NCBI GenBank assembly: GCA_002878315.1
Contig: PNIW01000032.1
Coordinates: 24,800-88,799, forward strand
Origin: Mesoaciditoga sp.
GTDB lineage: Bacteria > Thermotogota > Thermotogae > Mesoaciditogales > Mesoaciditogaceae
DNA length: 64,000 bases
Direction of reading: 5' to 3'
Notes under the pieces: generated by a model
Database searches by the model: none
What the model saw: the letters and a program-made list of their open reading frames with translations, nothing else
Told to the model about the DNA's origin: nothing
Part shown: positions 34,111 through 43,900 of the stretch, in pieces
How the letters are laid out: every line of letters begins with the position of its first letter
Position numbering within the stretch: position 1 is the first letter of the stretch
Translations under genes and position numbers: made by a program

Positions 34111-35178
34111 ATGAAAAAATCATGGTACATAGTGCAGACCTACGCAGGTCTTGAGGAAACTGTTAAAGAGGCTATAGAACAAAAAAGAGATCAGTTGAAT
34201 TTATCCGAATTCATCGGGAGAGTTTTTATACCCGAGGAAAAGGTTGTAGATATAAAGAGCGGTCCGGTTGAGAAGATAAGGATACCAGCGACGGCTAAAT
34301 TTCATGTGAATTCCGGAGATGACGTTGTAAAAGATCAAATAATAGCCGAGTTACCGGAGGTCCATTCCAAACATGACGGCAGGGTTGTGGAAGTAAGGAA
34401 TATGAGAAAGCTTGTCGTTGAATCCATAGACAGAAAAAACAGCAGAACATATTACATACCAGCCTCAACCGGAATAGAAAATGGCATAAGGCTTGGTGCT
34501 AAACTTACTGAAGGAATGCCGATATCCAAAGATAAATCTTTCTTTTGCGAAATAGACGGCAAAGTTGTCCAAAATGATAGAGTGAAAAAGATCGTAATTC
34601 AGCCGGAAGGAAATGAAGAACAGGATTTTTATTTTGTTCCGATTGAATGCTTTAACAAAGAGATAAAGGTAAACAAATACGTCCGTGTCGGCGAAAAAAT
34701 AGCCGACAAAAAGGTCTTTCTCTCTCCAACTTCCGGTGTGGTCGAAATAGATGCTTTTGGCGCATACAAAGAGGTAAGAATCTCGAAGGTCATTTCAAAA
34801 AGACTCTTTCCTGGTTATGTTTTTGTCGAGATGTTTATGAACGAAGACAGTTGGGAAATAGTGAAAAATACCGAACATGTGATAAATTTTGTTTCGAATG
34901 CCGGACAGCCAATTCCTTTGAAGTCTCGAGATGTTAACGCTCTGCTTTCTTTGATGAATGAGAAGAAAACATCGAAGGCCACTGAAGAGATAAAGATAAA
35001 GATCAATTTGGAAGTTGGTGAAAGGGTTAAGATAAAAAGTGGGCCTTTTGAAGGATTTTCTGGAACTGTAAAAGAAATTAAGCCCGATAAAAAAGAGGTT
35101 ACAGTCGCTGTAACGATCTTTGGAAGAGAAACGCCTGTTGTCTTGAATGTGGCCGAGGTTGAAAAATCTGTTTCTTGA
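34111..35178 (+). CDS. nusG: Transcription factor NusG with large internal insertion
   Basis: RNA polymerase processivity and termination factor. At 355 aa it is about twice the usual length. The NGN domain starts SWYIVQTYAGLEE and is interrupted after IPEEKVVDI (about residue 50) by some 180 residues of beta-rich sequence. It resumes at RLFPGYVFVEM (about 230). The KOW domain is near VGERVKIKSGPFEGFSG. A comparable insertion is known from Thermotoga maritima NusG, which supports the phylum assignment. The ATG is 1 nt after the secE stop, so translation is coupled. Confidence 0.95.
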   Translation: MKKSWYIVQTYAGLEETVKEAIEQKRDQLNLSEFIGRVFIPEEKVVDIKSGPVEKIRIPATAKFHVNSGDDVVKDQIIAELPEVHSKHDGRVVEVRNMRKLVVESIDRKNSRTYYIPASTGIENGIRLGAKLTEGMPISKDKSFFCEIDGKVVQNDRVKKIVIQPEGNEEQDFYFVPIECFNKEIKVNKYVRVGEKIADKKVFLSPTSGVVEIDAFGAYKEVRISKVISKRLFPGYVFVEMFMNEDSWEIVKNTEHVINFVSNAGQPIPLKSRDVNALLSLMNEKKTSKATEEIKIKINLEVGERVKIKSGPFEGFSGTVKEIKPDKKEVTVAVTIFGRETPVVLNVAEVEKSVS

Positions 35179-35185
35179 CGATAAA

Positions 35186-35213
35186 GTGGGAGGGTTAAAC
35201 CCGAAATAACCAC
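35186..35213 (+). promoter_or_regulatory. Probable ribosomal protein L1 operator before rplK
   Basis: GTGG-GA-GGG-TTAAA-CCC-GAAATAA-CCAC folds as two short helices separated by an asymmetric loop, directly before the AAGGAGG of rplK. This helix-loop-helix shape is how L1 recognises its own mRNA in L11-L1 operons, where it blocks translation when rRNA is short. The fold is seen; L1 binding is inferred. Confidence 0.45.
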
Positions 35214-35227
35214 AAGGAGGTTTTTGT

Positions 35228-35656
35228 ATGGCAACTAAAAAGTTGATAAGACAGGTCAAATTGCAAATTCCGGCCGGAAAAGCAACCCCTGCTCCACCGG
35301 TAGGTCCTGCGCTTGGACAGCACGGTGTGAACATAATGGCCTTTTGCAAACAGTTCAACGCCGAAACGGCAAAACAAGCGGGAATGATTCTGCCAGTCGT
35401 AATAAACATTTATGAAGACAGATCTTTCACGTTTGTAACGAAGACTCCACCTGCCGCCGTTCTTATAAAAAAGGCTGCCGGTATTGAAAGTGGATCTGGA
35501 GAACCGAACAAAAACAAGGTTGGAAAGATAACAAAAGCGCAACTGCTCGAAATAGCGAAGATAAAGATGCCAGATCTAAATGCCAACGATCTTGAGGCAG
35601 CCGCAAAAATAATCGCTGGAACGGCCAGAAGTATGGGCGTAGAAATAGTGGGGTAA
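35228..35656 (+). CDS. rplK: 50S ribosomal protein uL11
   Basis: GTPase-centre ribosomal protein, 142 aa of standard length. [27 protein letters not shown] is the proline-rich N-terminal domain that moves on the rRNA, and [25 protein letters not shown] the C-terminal rRNA-binding end. The start follows AAGGAGG. It lies 9 nt before rplA. Confidence 0.98.
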   Translation: MATKKLIRQVKLQIPAGKATPAPPVGPALGQHGVNIMAFCKQFNAETAKQAGMILPVVINIYEDRSFTFVTKTPPAAVLIKKAAGIESGSGEPNKNKVGKITKAQLLEIAKIKMPDLNANDLEAAAKIIAGTARSMGVEIVG

Positions 35657-35665
35657 GGTGAGAAT

Positions 35666-36364
35666 ATGCCAAAGCATTCAAAAAGATACAACGAAATAGT
35701 AAAAAAGGTAGAAAGAGAAAAGTTTTATTCCCTTGAAGAAGCCGTTAAATTGATAAAAGAGATTGCCAACGCGAAATTCAACGAAACGATAGAACTTTCT
35801 CTCAAGACGGGAATAGATCCGAAGAAAAATGAGCAACAGGTGAGAAGTACTATTTCTCTTCCTCATGGCACTGGTAAAAATGTCAGAGTACTTGTCTTTG
35901 CAGTTGGACCGAATGCCCAGGCCGCAAAAGAAGCGGGGGCAGATTACGTTGGAGGAGAAGAACTTGCCCAGAAGATACTTTCCGAGGGCTTTACTGATTT
36001 TGATGTCGCGATAGCCTCTCCGGATACTATGGGATTCGTTGGGAAGTTGGGTAAAGTGCTTGGCCCGAGAGGATTGATGCCTTCTCCAAAATCTGGAACC
36101 GTTACGTCCAACGTTGCAGAAGCGGTTAAGTCCTTCAAGGCTGGAAGAGTAGAGGTAAGGAATGATAAGACGGGTAACCTTCACTTGCCGGTCGGGAAAA
36201 GAGATTTTGATGCCGAAAAACTTGCGGAAAATATAAAGTCCGCGGTTCAGCAGATAAATTCTTTGAGGCCACAAGGAGTAAAGGGTAGATTTTTGCAAAA
36301 GATAGTTGTGAGCCCGACGATGGGACCCGGTGTGAAACTCGATTTGAGCCAGTTTGAAATTTAA
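35666..36364 (+). CDS. rplA: 50S ribosomal protein uL1
   Basis: Stalk ribosomal protein and likely translational repressor of its own operon, 232 aa. Typical segments are [17 protein letters not shown] near residue 35, the central [16 protein letters not shown] near 130 and [18 protein letters not shown] near 162. Start ATG after AAGGTGAG, 9 nt after rplK. The L10 leader follows its stop immediately. Confidence 0.98.
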   Translation: MPKHSKRYNEIVKKVEREKFYSLEEAVKLIKEIANAKFNETIELSLKTGIDPKKNEQQVRSTISLPHGTGKNVRVLVFAVGPNAQAAKEAGADYVGGEELAQKILSEGFTDFDVAIASPDTMGFVGKLGKVLGPRGLMPSPKSGTVTSNVAEAVKSFKAGRVEVRNDKTGNLHLPVGKRDFDAEKLAENIKSAVQQINSLRPQGVKGRFLQKIVVSPTMGPGVKLDLSQFEI

Positions 36365-36457
36365 CTCACAGCCGAAGACAGCGGGTTTCTAAAATTTTCC
36401 CGCCGAGGCGCGTGATCTGATTTTTATAGATCAACGGCCTTATTGGGCCGTTTTTTT
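36365..36457 (+). ncRNA. Ribosomal protein L10 leader
   Basis: The stretch contains GCCGAAGACAGCGGG and CCCGCCGAGGCGCG, the two conserved halves of the L10 leader that binds the L10(L7/L12)4 complex. It is followed by an alternative helix and an intrinsic terminator. Excess L10-L12 would favour termination, so rplJ-rplL and possibly rpoBC are adjusted by autogenous attenuation. Confidence 0.85.
36433..36457 (+). terminator. Attenuator before rplJ
   Basis: AACGGCC-TTATTG-GGCCGTT followed by a run of T residues is a strong intrinsic terminator. It sits between the L10-binding structure and the AAGGAGG of rplJ, so it is the switchable output of the L10 leader. Confidence 0.85.
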
Positions 36458-36471
36458 AAAGGAGGTATGTC

Positions 36472-36996
36472 ATGCTAAAACAGCAGAAGTTTGAAATAGT
36501 AGACAAACTTACATCTTCTCTTTCACAGTCAAATCTCATTCTTTTTACCGATTACAAAGGCATGAATGTTGAAACTATAAGCAAATTGAGAAGAGAACTT
36601 GCCAAAGCAAATGCCGAATACAAGGTTGTTAAGAACACTCTTTTGAAAATCTCCTTGAAGAATATGGGCCTTTACGTTGATTCCATCGACGATCATCTTC
36701 AAGGAACAACGGCAATACTCTACACATCGGGAGATCCGGTACTTGCGCTTAAGAGTTTTTACAAATTTTTGGACGAGAATGGCAACATTCCAGTTGTCAA
36801 ATCTGGATTTTTTGAGAAGAAGTTCATAACGGCGGAACAGGCAAAAGAATTCTCCAACTTGCCGCCGAAAGAGGTTTTACTGGCACAACTTGTCGGCCAG
36901 ATTCAGGCTCCTATTTATTCTTTGCATGCAGTATTGTCTGGAACTTTGAGAAAGTTGCTTTACGTTTTGGATGGAATAAAAGAAAAGAAATCTTGA
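36472..36996 (+). CDS. rplJ: 50S ribosomal protein uL10
   Basis: Base of the L7/L12 stalk and repressor of its own mRNA, 174 aa. VETISKLRRELAKANAEYKVVKNTL (about 25-49) is the rRNA-binding part. The long C-terminal helix PIYSLHAVLSGTLRKLLYVLDGI carries the L12 dimer sites. It starts behind AAAGGAGG right after the attenuator and is followed after 22 nt by rplL. Confidence 0.98.
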   Translation: MLKQQKFEIVDKLTSSLSQSNLILFTDYKGMNVETISKLRRELAKANAEYKVVKNTLLKISLKNMGLYVDSIDDHLQGTTAILYTSGDPVLALKSFYKFLDENGNIPVVKSGFFEKKFITAEQAKEFSNLPPKEVLLAQLVGQIQAPIYSLHAVLSGTLRKLLYVLDGIKEKKS

Positions 36997-37018
36997 AAAT
37001 ATCATGGAGGTGTTTTGA

Positions 37019-37414
37019 ATGACTAACGAAGAAATAATAAAGGCTATCGAAGAGATGAGTGTGGGCGATCTTGCAAAACTTGTAAAAGCCCTTGAGGAAA
37101 AATTTGGAGTGAGTGCAGCAGCTCCTGTTGCAGTTGCTGCAGTTGCGGCAGCACCGGCTGCGGACAATAAAGGCGCGGCCAAAGCCGAGGAAAAGACTGC
37201 TTTCAACGTATTGCTTAAGGAAGCTGGAGACAAGAAACTTCAGGTTATAAAGGTTGTAAGAGAGATAACAAACCTTGGACTCAAAGAGGCAAAAGATCTC
37301 GTTGACAAGGCCGGCGCCCCTGATGCTATAATCAAGCAAAATGCTACAAAAGAAGAAGCGGATCAGATAAAGGCCAAATTAGAAGAGGCAGGAGCAGTCG
37401 TAGAGTTAAAATAA
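37019..37414 (+). CDS. rplL: 50S ribosomal protein bL12 (L7/L12)
   Basis: Flexible stalk protein that recruits translational GTPases, 131 aa. The N-terminal dimerisation part is about residues 1-35. An Ala/Val-rich hinge with many GCA/GCT codons follows. The C-terminal domain begins [39 protein letters not shown]. Start after TGGAGGTG, 22 nt after rplJ. Confidence 0.98.
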   Translation: MTNEEIIKAIEEMSVGDLAKLVKALEEKFGVSAAAPVAVAAVAAAPAADNKGAAKAEEKTAFNVLLKEAGDKKLQVIKVVREITNLGLKEAKDLVDKAGAPDAIIKQNATKEEADQIKAKLEEAGAVVELK

Positions 37415-37463
37415 TTTGATCCCTTTCTTTCGTACAAAAAATCATATTCAAATTGAAACCTAA

Positions 37464-37494
37464 CCTCATCGGAATTGTAAATATTCTGATGGGG
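37464..37494 (+). promoter_or_regulatory. Hairpin between rplL and rpoB
   Basis: CCTCATCGGAAT-loop-ATTCTGATGGGG forms a 12-bp stem with two G-U pairs and no proper U-tract behind it. The position matches the rplL-rpoB attenuator/RNase III processing region known from Escherichia coli, which lowers polymerase output relative to stalk protein. A processing or partial-termination role is inferred. Confidence 0.45.
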
Positions 37495-37551
37495 TAGTTT
37501 TGCTTAAATATATTGAAGGGCATTTGCCTTTTAGAAAGGTCTGGTGAAAAG

Positions 37552-40500
37552 GTGGAAAAGAGAGAAAGATACTCTTACGGACGAATGAAAGACGCCATCG
37601 AAGTCCCTAACCTTATATCCGTTCAGTTAGATTCTTACAAGGATTTTGTCGAAAACGGGATAATGGAAGTGCTAAAGAAGTTTTCTCCAATAGAATCAAA
37701 ACCCCACAAGGCCGATGTTAAAAAGAGTGAAAAAGGTTTTAGACTGGAATTCGTAAGATCGAGAACAGGCGAGCCGAAATACACAGAGGAAGAGTGCAGG
37801 CTGAAAGACACAACTTACAGTGTGCCGCTCTACATAACCATTAGGATAAAGGACACGCATTCAAATGAAATAAAGGAAAGCGAAGCACTTTTTGGTTACC
37901 TTCCGATAATGACGGAACGTGGCACCTTTATAATAAATGGTGCCGAAAGAGTCGTCGTTCACCAACTCGTAAGATCGCCTGGCGTTTATTTCGTTCGCGA
38001 ATTTGAAGGTTCCGAAAGGATACCGACTTTTTTTGCCCATTTTCTTCCCGAAAAGGGTGCGTGGCTTGAGATCCTTCTAAACACGAAAAAAGGGCTGTTG
38101 CAGGCAAGGATCGATAGAAAGAAAAAGATAAAATTGCCGATTTTACTTAAAATCCTTGGATTTGTTACCCCAATGGAAATGCTTAAGATCTATCCAATAA
38201 TGGTAACGGCCGACGAAGATGAATTGATCTTTAGAAAAGATTCTATTATTCTTGAAGACATAAAGGATCAGTCGGGCAAGGTTATCGTGGAAGCAGGTCA
38301 GAAAATAAGCGAGGATATGATTCATTCCATCCTTGAGTCAAAGGTCCAAAATGTAACAATAGCCCATCCTTACATGCAAAAGACTTTTGAAAATTTGGAC
38401 GACAATGAAAAGAGCATGACCTCTGATGACGCGTACATAGAATTTTTCAGGAAATTAAGACCCGGTGAAATTCCGAGGATAAATGTGGCGAAAAGTTATT
38501 TTAACAGCCTTTATTTTGATCCAGAACATTACGATCTGACTGAAATCGGAAGGACGAAGATAAATGCCAAACTCGGCCTTAAGTTAGATTCGCGCGTTTT
38601 GACAAAAGATGACATAATAACGGCGATAAAGTATTTAATCGATATAGAAAACCATGAAGAAAGGCTCGATACAAAAGATCACCTCGGAAACAAAAGAGTA
38701 AGAACGGCGGGAGAATTGTTAAAACTTGAGTTCGAAAGGGGTTTTTCGAGGGTTCAGAAGATGATAGAAGATAAACTCAACATGTACAATTCTCTCGACA
38801 AGATAAACATTCAAAGTCTCATAAATGTAAGAGCAGTTATGGCAACGCTGCAGCAATTCTTCGCCTCAAGCCAACTTTCGCAATTCATGGATCAGGTAAA
38901 TCCTCTTGCCGAATTGACCCATAAAAGAAGGATATCTGCCCTTGGTCCCGGCGGACTAAGAAGAGAAAGAGCAAGATTTGAAGTCAGAGACGTCCACCAT
39001 TCTCACTACGGACGTATGTGCCCAATAGAAACTCCGGAAGGCGCCAACATAGGTCTTATAACTTCCATGTCTATCTTTGCTGAGATAGACAAATACGGAT
39101 TTTTAAGGACACCTTATAGAAAGATCGAAAATGGCAGAATAACCAGTAAAATCGATTATCTCATGGCTGACGAAGAAAGCAATTACAACATAGCGCCGGT
39201 CAACGTTAAGATAAATCCAGACGGCACGCTTGCAGATGAAAGAGTCTCTGTCAGGTTCATGGAAACTTACAGATATGTTGCAAGATCAGAGGTCGATTAC
39301 ATAGACGTTTCATCGAAGCAGATAGTCAGCGTCTCCGCCGCTCTTATTCCATTTCTTGAAAATGATGACGCCAATAGGGCCTTGATGGGTTCCAACATGC
39401 AAAGGCAGGGAGTTCCTCTTGTAAAGCCACAGGCTCCTTTGATAGGCACGGGAATGGAAAAATACGTTGCCCGAGACTCCGGTTTTATAGTTATCGCTAA
39501 AAATTCAGGAAAGGTCAAGAAGGTTTCCTCGACGGAGATAATAGTTGAAAGAGACGACGGCAGTGGCGAAGATGTGTACCACCTTATAAAATACGCAAGG
39601 ACAAACCAGGACACGTGTATAAATCAAATACCGATAGTTGATGCTGGCGAGCATGTTGAAAAGGGCGATTGCATAGCGGATGGCCCCGCAACTGATATGG
39701 GCGAACTTGCCCTCGGAAGGAATGTGCTCGTTGCTTTTATGCCATGGGAAGGGTACAATTTTGAGGATGCGATAGTCATAAACCAGTCCCTCATAGAAGA
39801 AGATGCCTTTACATCGGTTCATATAGAGGCATACGAAACGTACGCTCGAGAAACAAGGCTCGGGCCAGAAGAGATAACGGCCGACATTCCAAATGCTTCC
39901 AAGGAGTTACTTAAAAACCTCGATGAGAATGGAATTGTCAGGGTAGGCTCTCTCGTTCATCCTAAGGATATTCTCGTCGGTAAGGTTACTCCAAAGGGAG
40001 ACAGCGAATTAACGGCCGAAGAGAAGATAATGAGATCAATCTTTGGAGAAAGAGGGCGAGATGTCAAGGATACCTCCCTCAAACTTCCTCACGGTGTGGA
40101 CGGAAGAGTTATAGGCGTTCACATATTTGAAAAGGGAGACATATCAGAGTTAGATTCGAGCATTAACAAAATGGTTAAAGTTTACGTTGCAACGAGAAAG
40201 CCTCTTGCCGTTGGCGATAAACTTGCCGGACGCCACGGAAACAAAGGTGTTGTCTCCCGTATAGTTCCGAAGGAAGACATGCCATTCCTACCAGATGGCA
40301 CGCCGGTTGAAATGATATTAAGCCCTTTAGGCGTTCCTTCAAGAATGAACATAGGTCAGGTCCTCGAAACTCATCTTGGGTGGCTTGCGAAACTCAAGGG
40401 AATGTATTTTGCGACTCCCGTTTTCGATGGTGCAAAAGAAGAGGATATCTTTACGCCACTCTACGAAGAACGTAAAAAATTCAGTCTTACAGAGGGCGAT

Positions 40501-40953
40501 AATCCCGAATACCCAACTGGTAAGGTCGTTTTAAGGGATGGAAGAACGGGTGAACCTTTCAATAGTCCTGTTGTTGTTGGGGTTATGTATATGATGAAAC
40601 TCATTCATATCGCTCAAGATAAGATTCACGCGAGATCGATAGGACCTTATTCTTTGATACACCAGCAACCCCTCGGAGGAAAGGCCCAATTCGGAGGGCA
40701 GAGATTTGGAGAAATGGAAGTCTGGGCTCTGGAGGCTCACGGAGCTGCCCATACCCTTCAAGAGATGCTGACCATAAAATCTGACGATATTGAGGGGAGA
40801 AATGAGGCTTACAAGGCCATAATGAGAGGAAAAAATATACCTCTTTCGAATTTGCCCGAGAGTTTCAAAGTTCTCGTCAAAGAACTTCAAGGCCTTGCGC
40901 TTGACGTTAAGGTCTACGATGATCTCGGAAATGAAATCAAATTAGATCGTTAA
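37552..40953 (+). CDS. rpoB: DNA-directed RNA polymerase subunit beta
   Basis: Catalytic core subunit of RNA polymerase, about 1133 aa. The rifampicin-binding cluster reads [31 protein letters not shown]. It is near wild type, with Val and Ala at positions corresponding to E. coli N518 and S522. [21 protein letters not shown] and [21 protein letters not shown] are the usual C-terminal active-site motifs. Start: the track's 37513 is a TTG without a ribosome-binding site. The GTG at 37552, giving [11 protein letters not shown], is preferred but not certain. The gene ends 11 nt before rpoC. Confidence 0.96.
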   Translation: MEKRERYSYGRMKDAIEVPNLISVQLDSYKDFVENGIMEVLKKFSPIESKPHKADVKKSEKGFRLEFVRSRTGEPKYTEEECRLKDTTYSVPLYITIRIKDTHSNEIKESEALFGYLPIMTERGTFIINGAERVVVHQLVRSPGVYFVREFEGSERIPTFFAHFLPEKGAWLEILLNTKKGLLQARIDRKKKIKLPILLKILGFVTPMEMLKIYPIMVTADEDELIFRKDSIILEDIKDQSGKVIVEAGQKISEDMIHSILESKVQNVTIAHPYMQKTFENLDDNEKSMTSDDAYIEFFRKLRPGEIPRINVAKSYFNSLYFDPEHYDLTEIGRTKINAKLGLKLDSRVLTKDDIITAIKYLIDIENHEERLDTKDHLGNKRVRTAGELLKLEFERGFSRVQKMIEDKLNMYNSLDKINIQSLINVRAVMATLQQFFASSQLSQFMDQVNPLAELTHKRRISALGPGGLRRERARFEVRDVHHSHYGRMCPIETPEGANIGLITSMSIFAEIDKYGFLRTPYRKIENGRITSKIDYLMADEESNYNIAPVNVKINPDGTLADERVSVRFMETYRYVARSEVDYIDVSSKQIVSVSAALIPFLENDDANRALMGSNMQRQGVPLVKPQAPLIGTGMEKYVARDSGFIVIAKNSGKVKKVSSTEIIVERDDGSGEDVYHLIKYARTNQDTCINQIPIVDAGEHVEKGDCIADGPATDMGELALGRNVLVAFMPWEGYNFEDAIVINQSLIEEDAFTSVHIEAYETYARETRLGPEEITADIPNASKELLKNLDENGIVRVGSLVHPKDILVGKVTPKGDSELTAEEKIMRSIFGERGRDVKDTSLKLPHGVDGRVIGVHIFEKGDISELDSSINKMVKVYVATRKPLAVGDKLAGRHGNKGVVSRIVPKEDMPFLPDGTPVEMILSPLGVPSRMNIGQVLETHLGWLAKLKGMYFATPVFDGAKEEDIFTPLYEERKKFSLTEGDNPEYPTGKVVLRDGRTGEPFNSPVVVGVMYMMKLIHIAQDKIHARSIGPYSLIHQQPLGGKAQFGGQRFGEMEVWALEAHGAAHTLQEMLTIKSDDIEGRNEAYKAIMRGKNIPLSNLPESFKVLVKELQGLALDVKVYDDLGNEIKLDR

Positions 40954-40964
40954 GGAGGGGTAAA

Positions 40965-43900
40965 ATGGCAGAAGAAAGCCCCAAAATATTTTTAAGCCCT
41001 TCAAACAAAATAGGAAGGGTGAAAATAGGATTAGCCTCGTCCGAGACAATTTTGCAATGGTCAAAGGGAGAGGTGAAAAAACCAGAAACTATAAATTATA
41101 GAACCTTCAAGCCGGAACCGGACGGCCTCTTTAGCGAGCAGATCTTCGGTCCTGTGAAGGATTACGAATGCGCCTGCGGAAGGTACAAGGGCAAAAAGTA
41201 CGAAGGCACCACATGCGAAAGGTGCGGTGTTACCGTTGAATCCAAAACGGCCCGAAGAAGAAGGATGGGACACATATCTCTGGCCGTTCCGGTGGTTCAT
41301 ATATGGTATCTCAAAAACATACCCAACTATATTTCGATCCTTCTCGATATTTCTCCGAAGGATATAGAACAGATAGTGTACTTTGGATCGAGAAGAACGG
41401 TCGAAACTGTTTACATGGTAACGGATCCAAAAAATGCGAATTTCGATGTTGGAGACAAGCTTTACGCCACAGAGTACAACATATACAAAGACAAACTCGA
41501 TTTTGTCGTGGAAAATTCGGTAAGAATTAAAAGCCCCCGCGGACCTATAAGATCCGAGATCGATGGAATTGTTTCTATAAAGAAAGAGAAAACCAATACA
41601 GACAGATTTTTAACCTGGGTTACGGTTTCTCGATCTACAAGGGCCGAAAATTCCAAGAGCGAATCCTACACGATATACCGTGGGATGGAATTAAACGTAA
41701 AAAATGGCGAGATCGTTAAAAAAGGCGATCTTATAGCCAATGAATTGAAGGTCGAGCCTTTCAAGGCCCCCTTTGATGGCACCTGTGAAATAGATGAGGT
41801 AACCTCGACGATAAGGGTAATACCCTTGCCGACTTCAAAATTCCAGCCTGTGACCTATACACTTCCTTATGGGGTAAAGCCGACTGTCCAGAATGGTCAG
41901 AAAGTCAAAAAGGGAAAGGTGCTCACAAATAGCGCACATTTTGACGCGATCAAGGCCGGAATGGACGGTGTCGTCGTCTACGGCAAAAATCTTTCGGTAA
42001 CTCAGAAAGAAGACGAGAAGTTAGTTGCGAATTCGACCGACAAGATCGAAGTAGTCGAGAAGGATCAGGTCCAGAGAATCGAAAGATCCTATCCTTTATT
42101 TGAGGGCATAACACCCTACGTCGAAGATGGTCAGGAGATAAAGGCCGGCGATTACATAGCGGACAGATTTATTTACGAGGATGAGGACCTGACCGTTTCG
42201 GAACTCGATGTATTTGAAAAATATTATCCCGGCCAGTTCGAAAAAGAATTCGAGATAGAAAATGACAGAACTGTCGTCATGATAACCGATATCGCTGATG
42301 ATGTTGCGGCCGAAATAGGAAAAAAAGTCGGAGACGTTATTCTCGACAACGAGTATGACGCTTACAAAGACATCTATGGAGACAAAATACTCGCAGATGT
42401 CGGAGCATCGGCCATAAAGAAATTACTTCAGAAAATAGATCTTGGAGAGACCGAAAGCAAACTCGAGGCAGAACTTAAAAGCATTCCAGATTCAGCATCG
42501 AACAAAAAGATGAAGATTTTAAAGAGATTGCACATTATAAGGAGTCTAATCGAGAGCGATCAAAGGCCCGAATGGATGATCCTTGATGTTGTGCCCGTCA
42601 TCCCGCCAGATCTTAGGCCTATGATTCAAATAGACGGCGGAAGATTCGCCACGACAGATCTTAACGATCTTTACAGAAGGGTCATAAATAGAAATAACAG
42701 GCTCAAAAAACTTATCGAATTGAACGCGCCGGACATAATAATAAGAAATGAAAAACGCATGCTTCAGGAAGCGGTGGATTCCCTTATAGCAAACGGCAAG
42801 CGCGGAAAATCCGTTATGGACAAATCAAACAGGCCTTTGAAATCGCTTACGGATTTACTCAAAGGGAAAAGAGGAAGATTCAGAAGAAATCTTCTTGGAA
42901 AGCGCGTCGATTATTCTGGCCGTGCCGTCATAGTAGTAGGTCCTACGCTCAGAATAGATCAGTGCGGAATTCCAAAGAAAATGGCCATGGAACTTTTCAA
43001 ACCCTTCGTCCTTCAAAAACTTGTCAAAAGTGATCCAGACAAGTCGGCCAGAAAATGGGGCCGCTTGATGATAGAAAGAGAAGTTCCCGAGGCTTGGGAA
43101 GTTCTCGAAGATGTCATAAAGGGCCATCCTGTTTTGTTAAACAGGGCTCCAACGCTTCACAGGGTAAGTATTCAAGCATTTGAACCGAAATTAATAGAAG
43201 GAGATGCCATCCAATTACATCCGCTCGTCTGTCCTCCTTTCAACGCCGATTTCGATGGAGACCAGATGGCAGTCCATATACCTCTTTCGGCTGCCGCGCA
43301 GGCAGAGGCCAAATTCTTAATGCTTTCCAAATACAACACGATAAGCCCTGCAAATGGTCAGCCGCTTTCGATGCCAGGGAAAGACATAATCCTTGGGATG
43401 TATTACCTTACGATGAAAGACGATAAACTGCCAAAATACAAAACCGTTTTTTCTTCGGCCCAGGAAGCGATTCTTGCCTACGAGATGGGATATATAACGC
43501 TCCATACGCCGATAGACGTCATGATAAAATTTTCCTCCGGGGAAAAACTTGTAAAGGATACGACTGTTGGACGTGTTATATTCAACGAGGGCCTCTTGGA
43601 GGAATTGAGGGATTACACAAAAACTTACGACAAAAAAGAAATAAAAAATATAGTCTCTAAGTCCTTCAAGAGATTTGACATAGACGTTACAGCCGATGTT
43701 TTGGACAGAATAAAGGACTTTGGATTTAAATACTCCACGATTTCTGGAGTTACAATATCCGTAAGAGACGTTCTCATATCCAATAAAAAATCAGAGATAA
43801 TAAGACAATCTCAGGAAAAGATACAGATCGTAGAGGACGCATTTGAAAATGGACTTATAAATCAGCAGCAAAGATACGAACAGATAGTAAGAATATGGGA

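Noticed and set aside
34795-36298. Several 100-200 aa minus-strand frames across nusG, rplK and rplA
   Set aside because: All are antisense to essential ribosomal and transcription genes and show no protein-like patterns.
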